A DNA stretch of 64,000 bases, from NCBI RefSeq assembly GCF_001270745.1, contig NZ_KQ434753.1, positions 465,155 through 529,154 on the forward strand. Reading direction: 5' to 3'. Both the position numbers and the translations under genes were made by a program. Source of the DNA: Jiangella muralis. GTDB taxonomy: Bacteria > Actinomycetota > Actinomycetes > Jiangellales > Jiangellaceae. Below, in pieces: positions 38,911 to 47,730 of the stretch (the first letter of the stretch is position 1; each line of letters starts with the position of its first letter). The notes beneath the pieces were generated by a model, which made no database searches, was not told the DNA's origin, and saw nothing but the letters and a program-made list of their open reading frames with translations.

Positions 38911-40743
38911 ATGACCGTCACGCACCCCGACGTCTGGGACCTCCAGGCCGACACCGGGTTCCTCGACACCGCCCAGCAGGCCTGGCGCACGCTCGCGACC
39001 GATTTCGGCACCGAGGCCACGAACCAGCGCAACCGCGAGGCCGAACTGCGCCTCAACTGGGAGTGCTCGATGGCCGACAGCTACTTCGCGCACGCCACGG
39101 AGGTCGCGACGGTCCTCGGCGACGCGTCCGACGCCTACGGAGGCATCGCCGACCTTCTCGGCCAGCTCAAGACCGACGTGCACGACGCCCAGGACGAGCT
39201 CGATGCCAGCTTCGCCCGCGCGGCGGCCGGCCTGAAGTCCGCCGAGCGCGCCAACGGCATGGTCACGTTCACGCCGTGGAAGGACGACGACGACCTGAGC
39301 CACGTCCAGACCGAGTTCGACACCGCCCAGGGCATCGTCGACGACGCCATCACGCTGATGCGCACCCGCGACGCCACGCTGCTCGAACTGGGCCGCGACC
39401 TCTACGCGCTGGCGGAGGCGTGGTCCGACGCCGCCGACGGCACCGACCCCGGCTGGACCATCCCGACCGGCGCCACGTACGGCGTCCAGACCACCTCCCT
39501 CGACGGCACCACCGTCATCACCACGGGCGACGGCAACGACAAGGTCGTGGTGAACGTCGACCCCAACACCGGCGAGACCGTGGTCACCATCACCGACGCC
39601 GCGGGCGTCTCCACCACCCAGCGCATCGCGGCCGGCGAAGAGGTCGTCATCAACACCGGCGACGGCAACGACGAGATCCTGGTGCCGCGCGGCACCGAGG
39701 TGCACGTGCGGTTCGCCACCGGCGGCGGCGACGACTCCGTCTCCGCCCAGGGCACCGACGGCGACATCGAGACGTTCGGCGGCGACGGCATCGACACCAT
39801 CGAGACCGGCACCGGCGACGACTTCATCAGCGGCGGCCGCGACGACGATTACGTCGACGGCGGCGCCGGCAACGACGTCCTGGCCGGCCGGCTCGGCGAC
39901 GACGTCATCTACGGCATGGACGGCAACGACGTCATCCTCGGCGGCGACGGACGCGACTACCTCGAGGGCGCCACGGGCGACGACCGCATCTTCGGCGGCG
40001 ACCACCACGACACCATCTCCGGCGGCTACGGCGACGACCGCATCTTCGGCGGCAACGCCAACGACACCATCTACGCCGGCGGCGGCAAGGACACCATCGA
40101 CGGCGAGTTCGGCGACGACACGGTCTACATGGAGGAGGGCGATGTCTCGCCCGGCGGCGAGACCGTCGTCATCGTCGAGATCCCGTCCGAGGAGGAGTAC
40201 CTGCGCTGGATGCAGTTCGAGGTGGGCGGCTCGCAGGAGTTCAAGGACCGCGTGCTCGCCGACCTCCACATGATGGCGTCCAGCCCGACCGGCCAGAAGA
40301 TGCTCGACCGCATGGGCGAGCACTACGACAACTCCGGCTTCCTCGGGTACGGCAAGGACAAGGTCACCATCGCCGAGCACCCCGGCGGCAACAACAGCGC
40401 CTCCTACTCCGGCGACGACTTCCGCGTCGAACTCGACGTCAACCACACCTCGCCCGGCTACGACATGGGCTACACCGAGGACTACGACATCACCCCGCCG
40501 TCGGTGTTCTTCTTCCACGAGCTCGGCCACATCAACCAGTACCGCAGCGGCGAGAGCGACCAGTTCGACGGCCAGGACTACTCCGACGGCACCCCGCTGA
40601 TCGAGCGCCAGAACGTCGGCCTCCCGTGGGACCACGACGACGACGGCGACACCGACGAGCAGATCGATCCCGACTACGACTTCGACTACACCGAGAACGG
40701 CTTCCGCGAGGAGCTCGGCCTGCCCAACCGCAACAAGTACTGA
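38911..40743 (+). CDS. Candidate secreted effector: WXG100-like N-terminus, RTX repeats, M91 zinc metallopeptidase
   Basis: 610 residues from ATG 38911 (GGAGG upstream). Residues 1-185 are helical with a WxC turn (LNWECSMADSYF) and no signal peptide, resembling type VII secretion substrates. RTX-type Ca-binding motifs begin near 205 (TGDGND) and form a block at about 290-406 (GGAGNDVLAG, GGDGRDYLEG, GGYGDDRIFG). The C-terminus is an M91-type peptidase: TPPSVFFFHELGHINQYRSGE has HExxH at 536-540, and ENGFREELGLPNRNKY closes the domain as in M91/NleD. M91 enzymes of pathogens cut host kinases; the target here is unknown, perhaps competitor proteins. It ends 25 bp before a tRNA gene. Confidence 0.85.
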   Translation: MTVTHPDVWDLQADTGFLDTAQQAWRTLATDFGTEATNQRNREAELRLNWECSMADSYFAHATEVATVLGDASDAYGGIADLLGQLKTDVHDAQDELDASFARAAAGLKSAERANGMVTFTPWKDDDDLSHVQTEFDTAQGIVDDAITLMRTRDATLLELGRDLYALAEAWSDAADGTDPGWTIPTGATYGVQTTSLDGTTVITTGDGNDKVVVNVDPNTGETVVTITDAAGVSTTQRIAAGEEVVINTGDGNDEILVPRGTEVHVRFATGGGDDSVSAQGTDGDIETFGGDGIDTIETGTGDDFISGGRDDDYVDGGAGNDVLAGRLGDDVIYGMDGNDVILGGDGRDYLEGATGDDRIFGGDHHDTISGGYGDDRIFGGNANDTIYAGGGKDTIDGEFGDDTVYMEEGDVSPGGETVVIVEIPSEEEYLRWMQFEVGGSQEFKDRVLADLHMMASSPTGQKMLDRMGEHYDNSGFLGYGKDKVTIAEHPGGNNSASYSGDDFRVELDVNHTSPGYDMGYTEDYDITPPSVFFFHELGHINQYRSGESDQFDGQDYSDGTPLIERQNVGLPWDHDDDGDTDEQIDPDYDFDYTENGFREELGLPNRNKY

Positions 40744-40768
40744 GCGCGCGACGGTCGGGTCGTGCGGG

Positions 40769-40842
40769 TGCCCCCGGTCGGACTTGAACCGACACTGTCT
40801 GGCTTTTAAGGCCAGTGCCTCTGCCGATTGGGCTACGGGGGC
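40769..40842 (-). tRNA. tRNA with UAA anticodon (reads as Leu) but short variable loop
   Basis: The minus strand folds as a cloverleaf. The acceptor GCCCCCG pairs with CGGGGGC, a 3-bp D stem GCC/GGC encloses AATCGGCAGA, and the anticodon stem CTGGC/GCCAG has loop CTTAAAA, giving UAA at 34-36. The T arm is GTCGG-TTCAAGT-CCGAC and the discriminator is A. The variable loop is only five bases (ACAGT), whereas bacterial tRNA-Leu is normally class II with a long arm. CCA is not encoded. Length is 74 nt. Confidence 0.85.
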
Positions 40843-40944
40843 CGCACACAGTATTGCGCCCGGCAGGCCGCCTGTCTCCTGACGAACCCTCCCATATCGG
40901 ACACGATTGGATCACGTGTCACCCGGTCTGAGCACCGGGGACGG

Positions 40945-41490
40945 CTACAGGTAGGTCTGCCGCGGGAAGACGGCGTGAGCGCCGGCCACACGGTCGAGGA
41001 AGAGGAAGCCCGCACAGTGGTCAATCTCGTGCTGCAACGCCCTGGCCTCGAACGCGTCGGTCTCGACGGTTAACTCCTCGCCGCTGCCGGGCAGCAGTCC
41101 GCGGACCGTCAGCCGGGTGGCGCGCTTGACGTCGCCGGTGAGGTCGGGGACGGACATGCAGCCCTCGCGGCCCTTCTCCTTACGGGACGCCTCGACCACC
41201 TCGGCGTTGCAGAGCACGAACGTGCCGTGGTTGGTGCGGGTCTTCGGGTGCTGGCTGACGTCGACGGCGAAGAGGTGGGCGGCGACGCCGACCTGGCAGG
41301 CGGCGAGGCCGACGCAGCCGGGAGAGACGCGCATGGTGGCGACGAGGTCGGCGGCCAGCTGCACGATCTCCGGCGAAGCCGGGTCGACCAGCGGCGACGG
41401 TGTGGAGAGGACGGAGTCAGGGGCGGCGACGACGGAGCGGACGCGGCCGGGCACCCCGAGGTCGACCTCGGTCCAGTCGGCGATGCTCAC
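40945..41490 (-). CDS. def: Peptide deformylase
   Basis: 181 residues from GTG 41490, overlapping the ACT gene stop. All three deformylase motifs are present: GCVGLAACQVG (GxGLAAxQ), EGCMSVP (metal Cys) and QHEIDHCAGFLF (HExxH). It removes the formyl group from nascent proteins in the cytoplasm. The short CTG-to-TTA leucine in GEELTVE (TTA at 41071-41073) is a rare codon for this genome and lies about 230 bp from the UAA tRNA. Other deformylases may exist elsewhere in the genome. Confidence 0.93.
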   Translation of the reverse strand: MSIADWTEVDLGVPGRVRSVVAAPDSVLSTPSPLVDPASPEIVQLAADLVATMRVSPGCVGLAACQVGVAAHLFAVDVSQHPKTRTNHGTFVLCNAEVVEASRKEKGREGCMSVPDLTGDVKRATRLTVRGLLPGSGEELTVETDAFEARALQHEIDHCAGFLFLDRVAGAHAVFPRQTYL

Positions 41491-42017
41491 AGGACGTCGG
41501 TCTCCTGCGGCCGCAGCGTGACACCGACGCCCAGCTCGGCGCCGGCATCGCGCAGGGAGGCGGCGACGGCGTCCGCGTCGGCTTCGGCGGGCAGGTCGAC
41601 CTCGGCGACGGCGACGTAGAGGTCGCCGGTCAGCCGGGTCGTGAGGTCGGTGATGTTGCCGCCGGCGGCCGCCAGCACGCCCGTCACCGCGGACACGATG
41701 CCGGGACGGTCGCCGCCGTGGACGGTGAGCACGTACGGGCGCAGCGACCGGGACCCGGCGCCGTCCTCGTCGGGCACGGCGGCGGCCGACACCTGGAGCC
41801 GTCCGTCGGCGGCCAGCGGAGCCAGCGCCTCCCGCACCTGCTCCGGTGACCGGTCGCCGGAGCAGATCAGCATCATGGCGAAGTGACCGCGCAGCAGGGT
41901 CATGGTGGAGTCTTCGAGGTTCAGGCCCAGACCGGCGAGTCCGGCGGTGGCGTCGGCGATGATGCCGGGGCGGTCGTGTCCGATGACGGTGACGGCGATG
42001 AGGCTCACAGGCTCCAT
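41487..42017 (-). CDS. Tandem ACT-domain protein, GcvR-like
   Basis: 176 residues with two ACT domains: VTVIGHDRPGIIADATAGLAGLGLNL at the start and LTVHGGDRPGIVSAVTGVLAAAGGNI around residue 95. ACT pairs bind amino acids, and this layout matches glycine-cleavage repressor-like regulators. It has no DNA-binding domain. It overlaps the upstream methyltransferase by 13 bp and the deformylase by 4 bp, so the three are one operon. Confidence 0.87.
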   Translation of the reverse strand: MEPVSLIAVTVIGHDRPGIIADATAGLAGLGLNLEDSTMTLLRGHFAMMLICSGDRSPEQVREALAPLAADGRLQVSAAAVPDEDGAGSRSLRPYVLTVHGGDRPGIVSAVTGVLAAAGGNITDLTTRLTGDLYVAVAEVDLPAEADADAVAASLRDAGAELGVGVTLRPQETDVL

Positions 42018-43294
42018 CCAACCGGACGCACCAGGGGGAGGTCACTTCGGCCGTCGCGATGTGGGCGCACCGCCAGCACCTGGTCGACGCCGATGCGGGC
42101 GGCGTCGAAGGAGATGGCCGACGCCGCCATGTAGAGGCGCCACACCCGGGACCGGCCCTCACCAGCCAGGTCGACGGCGCGGTGCCAGCCGCGTTCCAGG
42201 TTCGCCACCCACGCGCGCAGCGTCCGCGCGTAGTGCTCGCGCAGCGCCTGCACGTCGCGCACCTCGAACCCGCCCGCCTCCAGCCGGCCGACGACGTCGC
42301 CGATCGGGATCAGCTCGCCGTCGGGGAAGACGTACGCGTCGATGAACGTGCGCCGCGGCCGCGCCAGCCCGCCCGCACGGGGCCGCCCGGACCGCACGAT
42401 CTGGTGGTTGAGCAGCCGCCCGCCGGGCCGCAGCAGGCCGTACAGCCGGTCCGCGTACTCGGGCCACGTCGCCGCGCCCAGGTGCTCGGCCATGCCGACG
42501 CTGGCGATGGCGTCGTACGGGCCGTCGGCGACGTCGCGCCAGTCCTGCACGCGGATCTCGATGGCGCCGGACAGCCCGGCGTCGGCGACCCGCTGCTTGG
42601 CGTACTCGGCCTGCGGCACCGAGAGCGTGACGCCGACCGCCTCGACGCCGTGGTACTCGGCGGCGTGCAGGACGAGCGACCCCCAGCCGGAGCCGACGTC
42701 GAGCAGCCGCATGCCGGACCGCAGCCCCAGCTTCTGGCAGATCAGCTCGTTCTTGGCCCGCTGCGCGTCCTCGAGCGCGGCGCCGTCGGCCCAGTAGGCG
42801 CACGAGTAGACCATCGACGGGCCCAGGACCAGCTCGTAGAAGTCGTTCCCGACGTCGTAGTGGTGGCTGATGGCGGCCCGGTCGCGGCGCTTGGAGTGAC
42901 GGTCGCCGGCCAGCACGACCTCCTCGGGCGGCGGCTTCAGCGGCGGCCCGACGGCACCGAGGACGACCGCGAGGCGGATCACCTCGGCGCGGTCGGCGGC
43001 GGTGAACCGGCCACGGTCACCCAGCTTCCGCAGAGTGTCGTCGAGACTGGTCAGCGCGGCGTCGAGGTCGCCCTCGACGTCGATCTCGCCGGCCACCCAC
43101 GCCCGCGCGAGACCGATCTCGTCGGGCTGCCAAAGCAGTCGGCGCAGCGCCCGGCGGGACCGGATGACCAGCACCGGGCCGTCCGCGGGCCCGGCGTGCG
43201 CGCCGTCCCAGGTGCGGATGCCCAGCGGCAGCGGCCGTCCCAGCAGCCGCTCGAGCAGTCCGGCGATGCGTCCCGCCGCTCCCCCAGTGGACAT
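42005..43294 (-). CDS. Cyclopropane-fatty-acyl-phospholipid synthase family methyltransferase
   Basis: 429 residues from ATG 43294 after a GGGGAGG site. An N-terminal domain of about 150 residues precedes a class I SAM methyltransferase: SHHYDVGNDFYELVLGPSMVYSCAYW (CFA signature), LLDVGSGWGSLVLHAAEY (SAM motif I), GVTLSVPQAEYA and IASVGMAEHLG. Enzymes of this family modify unsaturated acyl chains of membrane lipids. Substrate form (cyclopropane or methyl-branched) cannot be read. Confidence 0.9.
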   Translation of the reverse strand: MSTGGAAGRIAGLLERLLGRPLPLGIRTWDGAHAGPADGPVLVIRSRRALRRLLWQPDEIGLARAWVAGEIDVEGDLDAALTSLDDTLRKLGDRGRFTAADRAEVIRLAVVLGAVGPPLKPPPEEVVLAGDRHSKRRDRAAISHHYDVGNDFYELVLGPSMVYSCAYWADGAALEDAQRAKNELICQKLGLRSGMRLLDVGSGWGSLVLHAAEYHGVEAVGVTLSVPQAEYAKQRVADAGLSGAIEIRVQDWRDVADGPYDAIASVGMAEHLGAATWPEYADRLYGLLRPGGRLLNHQIVRSGRPRAGGLARPRRTFIDAYVFPDGELIPIGDVVGRLEAGGFEVRDVQALREHYARTLRAWVANLERGWHRAVDLAGEGRSRVWRLYMAASAISFDAARIGVDQVLAVRPHRDGRSDLPLVRPVGWSL

Positions 43295-43399
43295 GGCGAC
43301 CTCCCCGTCCCTACCTCTCACGCTAGCGAGACGGCACGGTCGCTGCCACGGCTTTCGGCCGGGGCAACCCCACGGCGGGCGGGTGCTGTGCGCGGTGGC

Positions 43400-44815
43400 T
43401 CAGCCGCGCGGCAGCCGGCCGCCCGCCGTGGTGGCCGTCTCCGCCGGAGGCCGTTCCTTCGACGGCGCGGACCGGGCGGCCCGCGGCGCCGACGGCAGCG
43501 CGGCCCGGCGGAAGTCCTCGCGTGGCATCCGCATGCGGCCGAGCGTGACGACCTCGCGCTTGAACAGCAGCGCGAGCGTCCAGTCGACCACCACGCGGGC
43601 CTTGCGGTTGAACGTCGGCATCTTGCTCATGTGGTACGTGCGGTGCATGAACCAGGCCGCGAAGCCGCGCACCTTGATGCCGTAGGTGTGCGCGACGCCC
43701 TTGTAGAGGCCGAGGCTGGCGACCGAGCCGATGTACTTGTGCTTGTACGGCTTCGGCACCTGGCCCTCGAGCGTGGCGACGATGTTCTTGGCCAGCAGCT
43801 TCGCCTGACGGACCGCGTGCTGGGCGTTGGGCGCCGTCCAGACGTTCGGCTCGCCGGCGGTGAGGTCCGGGATCGCGGCGTTGTCGCCGGCCGCCCACGC
43901 GTCCTCGATGCCGTCGATGCGCAGCTCCGGCAGGCAGCGGATGCGGCCCTTCTCGTCGAGCGGCAGGTCGGTGTCGGCGAGGACGGGGTTGGCCTTGACG
44001 CCCGCCGTCCACACGATGGTGTCGGCGTCGAACGGCCGGCCCTTGGACAGCACGACGTGGCCGTCGACGCAGGACTCCAGCAGCGTCTCGAGGCGGATCT
44101 CGATGTCGCGCTTGCTCAGCTCGACGACGGTGTACTCGCCCATCTCCGGCCCGACCTCGGGCAGGATGCGACCGGCCGCCTCGACCAGCACCCAGCGCAT
44201 GTCGCTGGGCTGCAGCTGCGGGTAGTAGCGCAGCGCGTAGCGGGCCATGTCCTCCAGCTCGCCGAGCGCCTCGACGCCGGCGAACCCGCCGCCGACGAAG
44301 ACGAACGTCAGCGCCCGTTTGCGCACCTCGGGATCGGTGGTGGAGGCCGCGACGTCGAGGCGGTCGAGGACGTGGTTGCGCAGGGCGATGGCCTCTTCGA
44401 TCTGCTTGAAGCCGATGCCGACCTCCGCGAGACCGGGGATCGGCAGCGTCCGCGAGATCGACCCGAGCGCGACGACGAGGATGTCGTAGCCCAGCTCGTA
44501 GTCGGCGCCGATCTCGGGCTTGACGGTGACGCTCTTGGTGGCGTGGCTGATCGAGGTGACCTCGCCGGTGATGACTTCGCAGCGCTTCAGCACCCGCCGG
44601 AGCGGCACGACGACGTGCCGCGGCTCCAGCGACCCGGCCGCCGCCTCGGGCAGGAACGGCTGGTAGGTCATGTAGGAGCGCGGGTCGATGACGGTGATGC
44701 GGGCCTGGCTGCGCTTGAGGGCGCGCTGCAGCCCGAACGCGGTGTACATGCCCACGTACCCGCCACCGACGATGAGGATGTGCGGGGTTCCGGTGCGTCC
44801 GACTCTCCCGTTCAT
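43400..44815 (-). CDS. ndh: NADH dehydrogenase type II (NDH-2)-like FAD oxidoreductase
   Basis: 471 residues from ATG 44815 (GTG 44821 is an alternative). The FAD site is ILIVGGGYVGMYTAFGLQ, the NAD site is FVFVGGGFAGVEALGELED, the second FAD motif is DAWAAGDNAAIPDL, and NAQHAVRQAKLLAKNI is typical of NDH-2. The C-terminal amphipathic stretch (GFAAWFMHRTYHM, KARVVVDWTLALLFKR) anchors the enzyme to the membrane, where it passes electrons from NADH to quinone. An Ala/Pro/Arg-rich tail of about 45 residues is appended. Confidence 0.88.
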   Translation of the reverse strand: MNGRVGRTGTPHILIVGGGYVGMYTAFGLQRALKRSQARITVIDPRSYMTYQPFLPEAAAGSLEPRHVVVPLRRVLKRCEVITGEVTSISHATKSVTVKPEIGADYELGYDILVVALGSISRTLPIPGLAEVGIGFKQIEEAIALRNHVLDRLDVAASTTDPEVRKRALTFVFVGGGFAGVEALGELEDMARYALRYYPQLQPSDMRWVLVEAAGRILPEVGPEMGEYTVVELSKRDIEIRLETLLESCVDGHVVLSKGRPFDADTIVWTAGVKANPVLADTDLPLDEKGRIRCLPELRIDGIEDAWAAGDNAAIPDLTAGEPNVWTAPNAQHAVRQAKLLAKNIVATLEGQVPKPYKHKYIGSVASLGLYKGVAHTYGIKVRGFAAWFMHRTYHMSKMPTFNRKARVVVDWTLALLFKREVVTLGRMRMPREDFRRAALPSAPRAARSAPSKERPPAETATTAGGRLPRG

Positions 44816-44845
44816 GTTCACCAGACTAGGGGCTTGTGAATGCGT

Positions 44846-45475
44846 TCACAAGCCCTTCGACGGTGCGCTCGCCCACATCCGCGGTGTCTCGGACCGGAAG
44901 CTGTGCCCGAGCTCGTCGCCGAGGCCGAAGTAGTGCCGGAAGTTGTAGATCAGCGGGCTCCACCGCGCCGGGTCGACGTGCTGTGTGCCGGGCACGACGA
45001 CGTCCGGGGCGGCGTGCACCCTCAGCACCCGGGCCTCGACCACGACGAACTCTCCGCCCGCGTCGGGGCGCACCGCTGCCACCGTCGCCTCGAACTGCAA
45101 TGTGCACTCGGCCACGACCGGCGGGCGGACGAGGTCGGCCGGCCCGGGCGTCAGGCCGGCCGCCGCGAACTTGTCCGGCTCGTACCGGTGCCGAGGCTTG
45201 CTCGCCGGCACCGGGTCGCGACCGGTCAGCGGGGCCAGCCGCTCGACCGCCGGCCACAGCTGCGGGCTCGGGAAGTTGATCGTCAGGTCCGGCCGGACGG
45301 CGAGGTTCGCCGCCGTCTGCCCCTCCGTGCCCAGCCCGAGCACCACCACCTGGCCGAGCGCCCACGCCGACGACATCGGCGCCAGGTTGGCCGAGCCGTC
45401 AGGGTTCTCGGTCGCCAGCAGCGCGACCGGGGTGCCGACGTACAGGATGCTCGGGGTGATCGTCACGTGCGCCAT
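44846..45475 (-). CDS. Flavin reductase-like domain protein
   Basis: 209 residues from ATG 45475. A split-barrel FMN fold is suggested by PSILYVGTPVALLATENPDGSANLAPMSSAWALG, then PDLTINFPSPQLW and ECTLQFEATV. Such proteins supply reduced flavin or act as small oxidoreductases. It diverges from an ArsR-type regulator 67 bp away, its likely controller. It also converges tail-to-head with the NDH-2 gene across a 30-bp gap. Confidence 0.82.
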   Translation of the reverse strand: MAHVTITPSILYVGTPVALLATENPDGSANLAPMSSAWALGQVVVLGLGTEGQTAANLAVRPDLTINFPSPQLWPAVERLAPLTGRDPVPASKPRHRYEPDKFAAAGLTPGPADLVRPPVVAECTLQFEATVAAVRPDAGGEFVVVEARVLRVHAAPDVVVPGTQHVDPARWSPLIYNFRHYFGLGDELGHSFRSETPRMWASAPSKGL

Positions 45476-45542
45476 GCCCGCCGACGCTAGGACGGTGACG
45501 GTTCGGCGCCGGCCGAAGTGTCGCGGGGCGATGATGGTCGGC

Positions 45543-46307
45543 ATGACCGACACCGCCCTGGCGGGCGCGGCCCTGGCCGGGCTGGCCGGACTGCTCGCCG
45601 ACCGCACCCGCGCGACGGTCTGCCTGGCACTCATGGACGGCCGGGCATGGACCGCGGCCGAACTCGCCCGCACCGCCGGCGTCGCGCCGTCGACGGCGAC
45701 TGAGCATCTCAATCTGCTGGTGTCCGGCGGACTGCTCGCCGAGGTACGGCAAGGTCGGCACCGCTACCTGCGGCTGACCGACGACGCCGCCGACCTGGTC
45801 GAACTGCTGGCCGCGGCCGGCCGGTCCGGCACGGCGGGCGCGGTCGCGGTCGCGGTCGCGCCGGTACGGTCGCTGACGGCGGCGCATCGGCGCCGCGCTC
45901 TGGCTGCCGCCCGCACCTGCTACGACCACCTGGCCGGAGCGCTCGGCGTCGCGGTGACGGACGCGATGACGGCGCGCGGCCTGCTCTCCTGGGACCGCGG
46001 CCTCGCCCTCACCGACGACGGCGACCGCTGGCTGTCCACGCTGGCCGGCGCCTGGCCCCCGGCGTCGCGCCGTCCGCTGGTGCGGTCCTGCCTGGACTGG
46101 ACCGAGCGCCGGCCGCACCTCGCCGGGGCGACTGGCGCGGCCCTCTGTTCCCACGCCGTCGCTGCCGGGTGGGTGGTGCCGTCGCGGCGATCTCGCGCGC
46201 TGCGGGTCACCGACCTGGGGCGCGCCGCGCTGCGCGATCAGCTCGGACTGGAACTGCCGCCCGCCGAAGCGATCGGTTCGGCCGACGCTGTCGGTGCCCG
46301 CCCATAG
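45543..46307 (+). CDS. ArsR-family transcriptional regulator
   Basis: 254 residues from ATG 45543; in-frame ATGs at 45531/45534 are alternatives. The winged helix is LADRTRATVCLALMDGRAWTAAELARTAGVAPSTATEHLNLLVSGGLL. A C-terminal domain of about 150 residues carries a few Cys/His (TCYDHLAG, RSCLDW, CSHAVAAGW) typical of this ArsR subgroup. It is divergent from the flavin reductase-like gene, a frequent pairing, and probably represses it. The effector is unknown. Confidence 0.85.
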   Translation: MTDTALAGAALAGLAGLLADRTRATVCLALMDGRAWTAAELARTAGVAPSTATEHLNLLVSGGLLAEVRQGRHRYLRLTDDAADLVELLAAAGRSGTAGAVAVAVAPVRSLTAAHRRRALAAARTCYDHLAGALGVAVTDAMTARGLLSWDRGLALTDDGDRWLSTLAGAWPPASRRPLVRSCLDWTERRPHLAGATGAALCSHAVAAGWVVPSRRSRALRVTDLGRAALRDQLGLELPPAEAIGSADAVGARP

Positions 46308-46448
46308 GGTGGGAAGCCCTCCCGGCCGGGCGGGGTCCACACGTCGGCTGAACGGCCAACGGCACACCCGGGCCAGGCGGGAAGGTACGGTCCACGGGAC
46401 GGCAGACGTCGGCGCGACGGGGACGGGCCGGAAATTCTCGGCCGCGAG

Positions 46449-46454
46449 TGTCGA
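46449..46454 (+). promoter_or_regulatory. TGTCGA, candidate ECF42 -35 element upstream of the second DGPF gene
   Basis: The hexamer equals the ECF42 -35 motif as I recall it and lies about 60 bp before the DGPF start at 46512. A matching -10 is less clear (CGTG at 46470, 15-bp spacing). Confidence 0.35.
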
Positions 46455-46511
46455 TTCCGCCGGTCGCCGCGTGACGGATCGGGTGACGGCACCTACCGAG
46501 AGGACCAACTC

Positions 46512-46847
46512 ATGTCGCACTACGCGATCCTGATCTACGACTCCGCCCAGCCGGCCGGCCCGGCACCCGACCGCGACCCGCACGACCACCACGCCGACGA
46601 GCTGGCGGCTTCCGGCGCCATGGTCGCGGCGTACGCGCTGCAGCCCGGCGGCCAGGCGCGGTCGGTGCGGGCCGGCGGCGTCACCGACGGGCCGTTCCTG
46701 GAGACGAAGGAGGTCGTCGCGGGCATCTACGTCGTCGCGGCGCCCGACCTCGACACGGCGGTCGCCATCGCCGCGCGGAACCCGGCCGTGCGGCAGGGCG
46801 GCGGCGTCGAGGTCCGCGAGATCGAGAGCGGCACGCTCCCCGGCTGA
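46512..46847 (+). CDS. YCII/DGPF-domain protein, stand-alone
   Basis: 111 residues from ATG 46512, with GAGAGGA upstream. The DGPF motif is TDGPFLETKEVVAGIY in a YciI-like fold, and HDHHADELAASGAMV supplies His residues near the expected pocket. It is a paralog of the protein at 19536 but has no sigma factor beside it. A TGTCGA upstream hints that the ECF42 factor at 18376 may control it. Confidence 0.86.
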   Translation: MSHYAILIYDSAQPAGPAPDRDPHDHHADELAASGAMVAAYALQPGGQARSVRAGGVTDGPFLETKEVVAGIYVVAAPDLDTAVAIAARNPAVRQGGGVEVREIESGTLPG

Positions 46848-46857
46848 CGTCCGGCGG

Positions 46858-47691
46858 TCAGCGCGCGGCGGCCGCCCGGCCGAACACGTCGTCGAGCATG
46901 GGCTCGGTGAGCCGGCCGGTGAAGGTGTTCTGCTGGCTCGGGTGATAGCTGCCGATCAGCAGCACCGGCGCCACCCCCGGCCCGGACGGGTCCAGCGTCA
47001 CCTCGGCGCCGTGCCCGAACACCGGCCGCGGCCGGGGCACGGTCAGCCCGGCCCGGCCGAGCGTCCGCAGCGCGGCGGCCCACGCGAACGACCCGAGCGC
47101 GACCGCCGCCCGCACCGTCGGCAGCACCAGTTCGACCTCACGGTCCAGCCACGGCGCACAGGCGTCCCGCTCTGCCGGCGTCGGTTTGTTGTCCGGCGGC
47201 GCGCAGCGGACGGCGGCGATGATGCGCGCGCCGGTCAGCTCCAGCCCGTCGCCGGCGTGCGTCGCCGTCGGCTGGTTGGCGAGGCCGGCGCGGTGCAGGG
47301 CGGCGTAGAGCCAGTCGCCGCTGCGGTCTCCGGTGAAGACGCGGCCGGTGCGGTTGCCGCCGTTGGCCGCGGGCGCGAGGCCGAACACCAGGACGCGCGG
47401 CCGCGGATCGCCCCAGCCCGGCGTCGGGCGGCCCCAGTACGGCTGGTCCGCGAACGACTTGCGCTTCTCCCGGGCGACGTCCTCGCGCCAGGTCACCAGC
47501 CGCGCACAGGCCCGGCAGACCGATGACCGCGCGACCACCTCGTCCAGCGACGCGCCGGCCGCCAGCCGGGCCACGTCCTCGGCCGACGTCGCCACCGGGG
47601 TGTCCGCGGTGGCGACGTCGCCGGGCCAGCCGGTCCCGGGCGGGACGGGGCTGGGGAACGGGTCGCCGGTGAGCGGGTGTGGGAGGAGCAC
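46858..47691 (-). CDS. Uracil-DNA glycosylase, family 5 (UDGb)
   Basis: 277 residues from GTG 47691 (other starts possible). Fe-S cysteines lie in [14 protein letters not shown] and in [17 protein letters not shown]. Motif A is [22 protein letters not shown] and motif B is [15 protein letters not shown]. It lacks the catalytic Asp of other UDG families, as family 5 does. It excises uracil and other deaminated bases, which suits a GC-rich genome prone to cytosine deamination. It ends the eno-ppx gene block. Confidence 0.9.
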   Translation of the reverse strand: MLLPHPLTGDPFPSPVPPGTGWPGDVATADTPVATSAEDVARLAAGASLDEVVARSSVCRACARLVTWREDVAREKRKSFADQPYWGRPTPGWGDPRPRVLVFGLAPAANGGNRTGRVFTGDRSGDWLYAALHRAGLANQPTATHAGDGLELTGARIIAAVRCAPPDNKPTPAERDACAPWLDREVELVLPTVRAAVALGSFAWAAALRTLGRAGLTVPRPRPVFGHGAEVTLDPSGPGVAPVLLIGSYHPSQQNTFTGRLTEPMLDDVFGRAAAAR

Positions 47692-47730
47692 CGCCTCATT
47701 GTGCCCGGCCGCTCCCCCGCTCGGTGAGCG

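Noticed and set aside
39780..40130. Possible CRISPR or tandem DNA repeat array
   Set aside because: The periodicity encodes RTX nonapeptides within a single open frame; there are no conserved direct repeats with unique spacers.
40743..40944. Prophage or genomic-island attachment site at the tRNA
   Set aside because: No integrase, no repeat of the tRNA 3' end nearby, and the flanking deformylase is a housekeeping gene; I could not see a matching att copy in the window.
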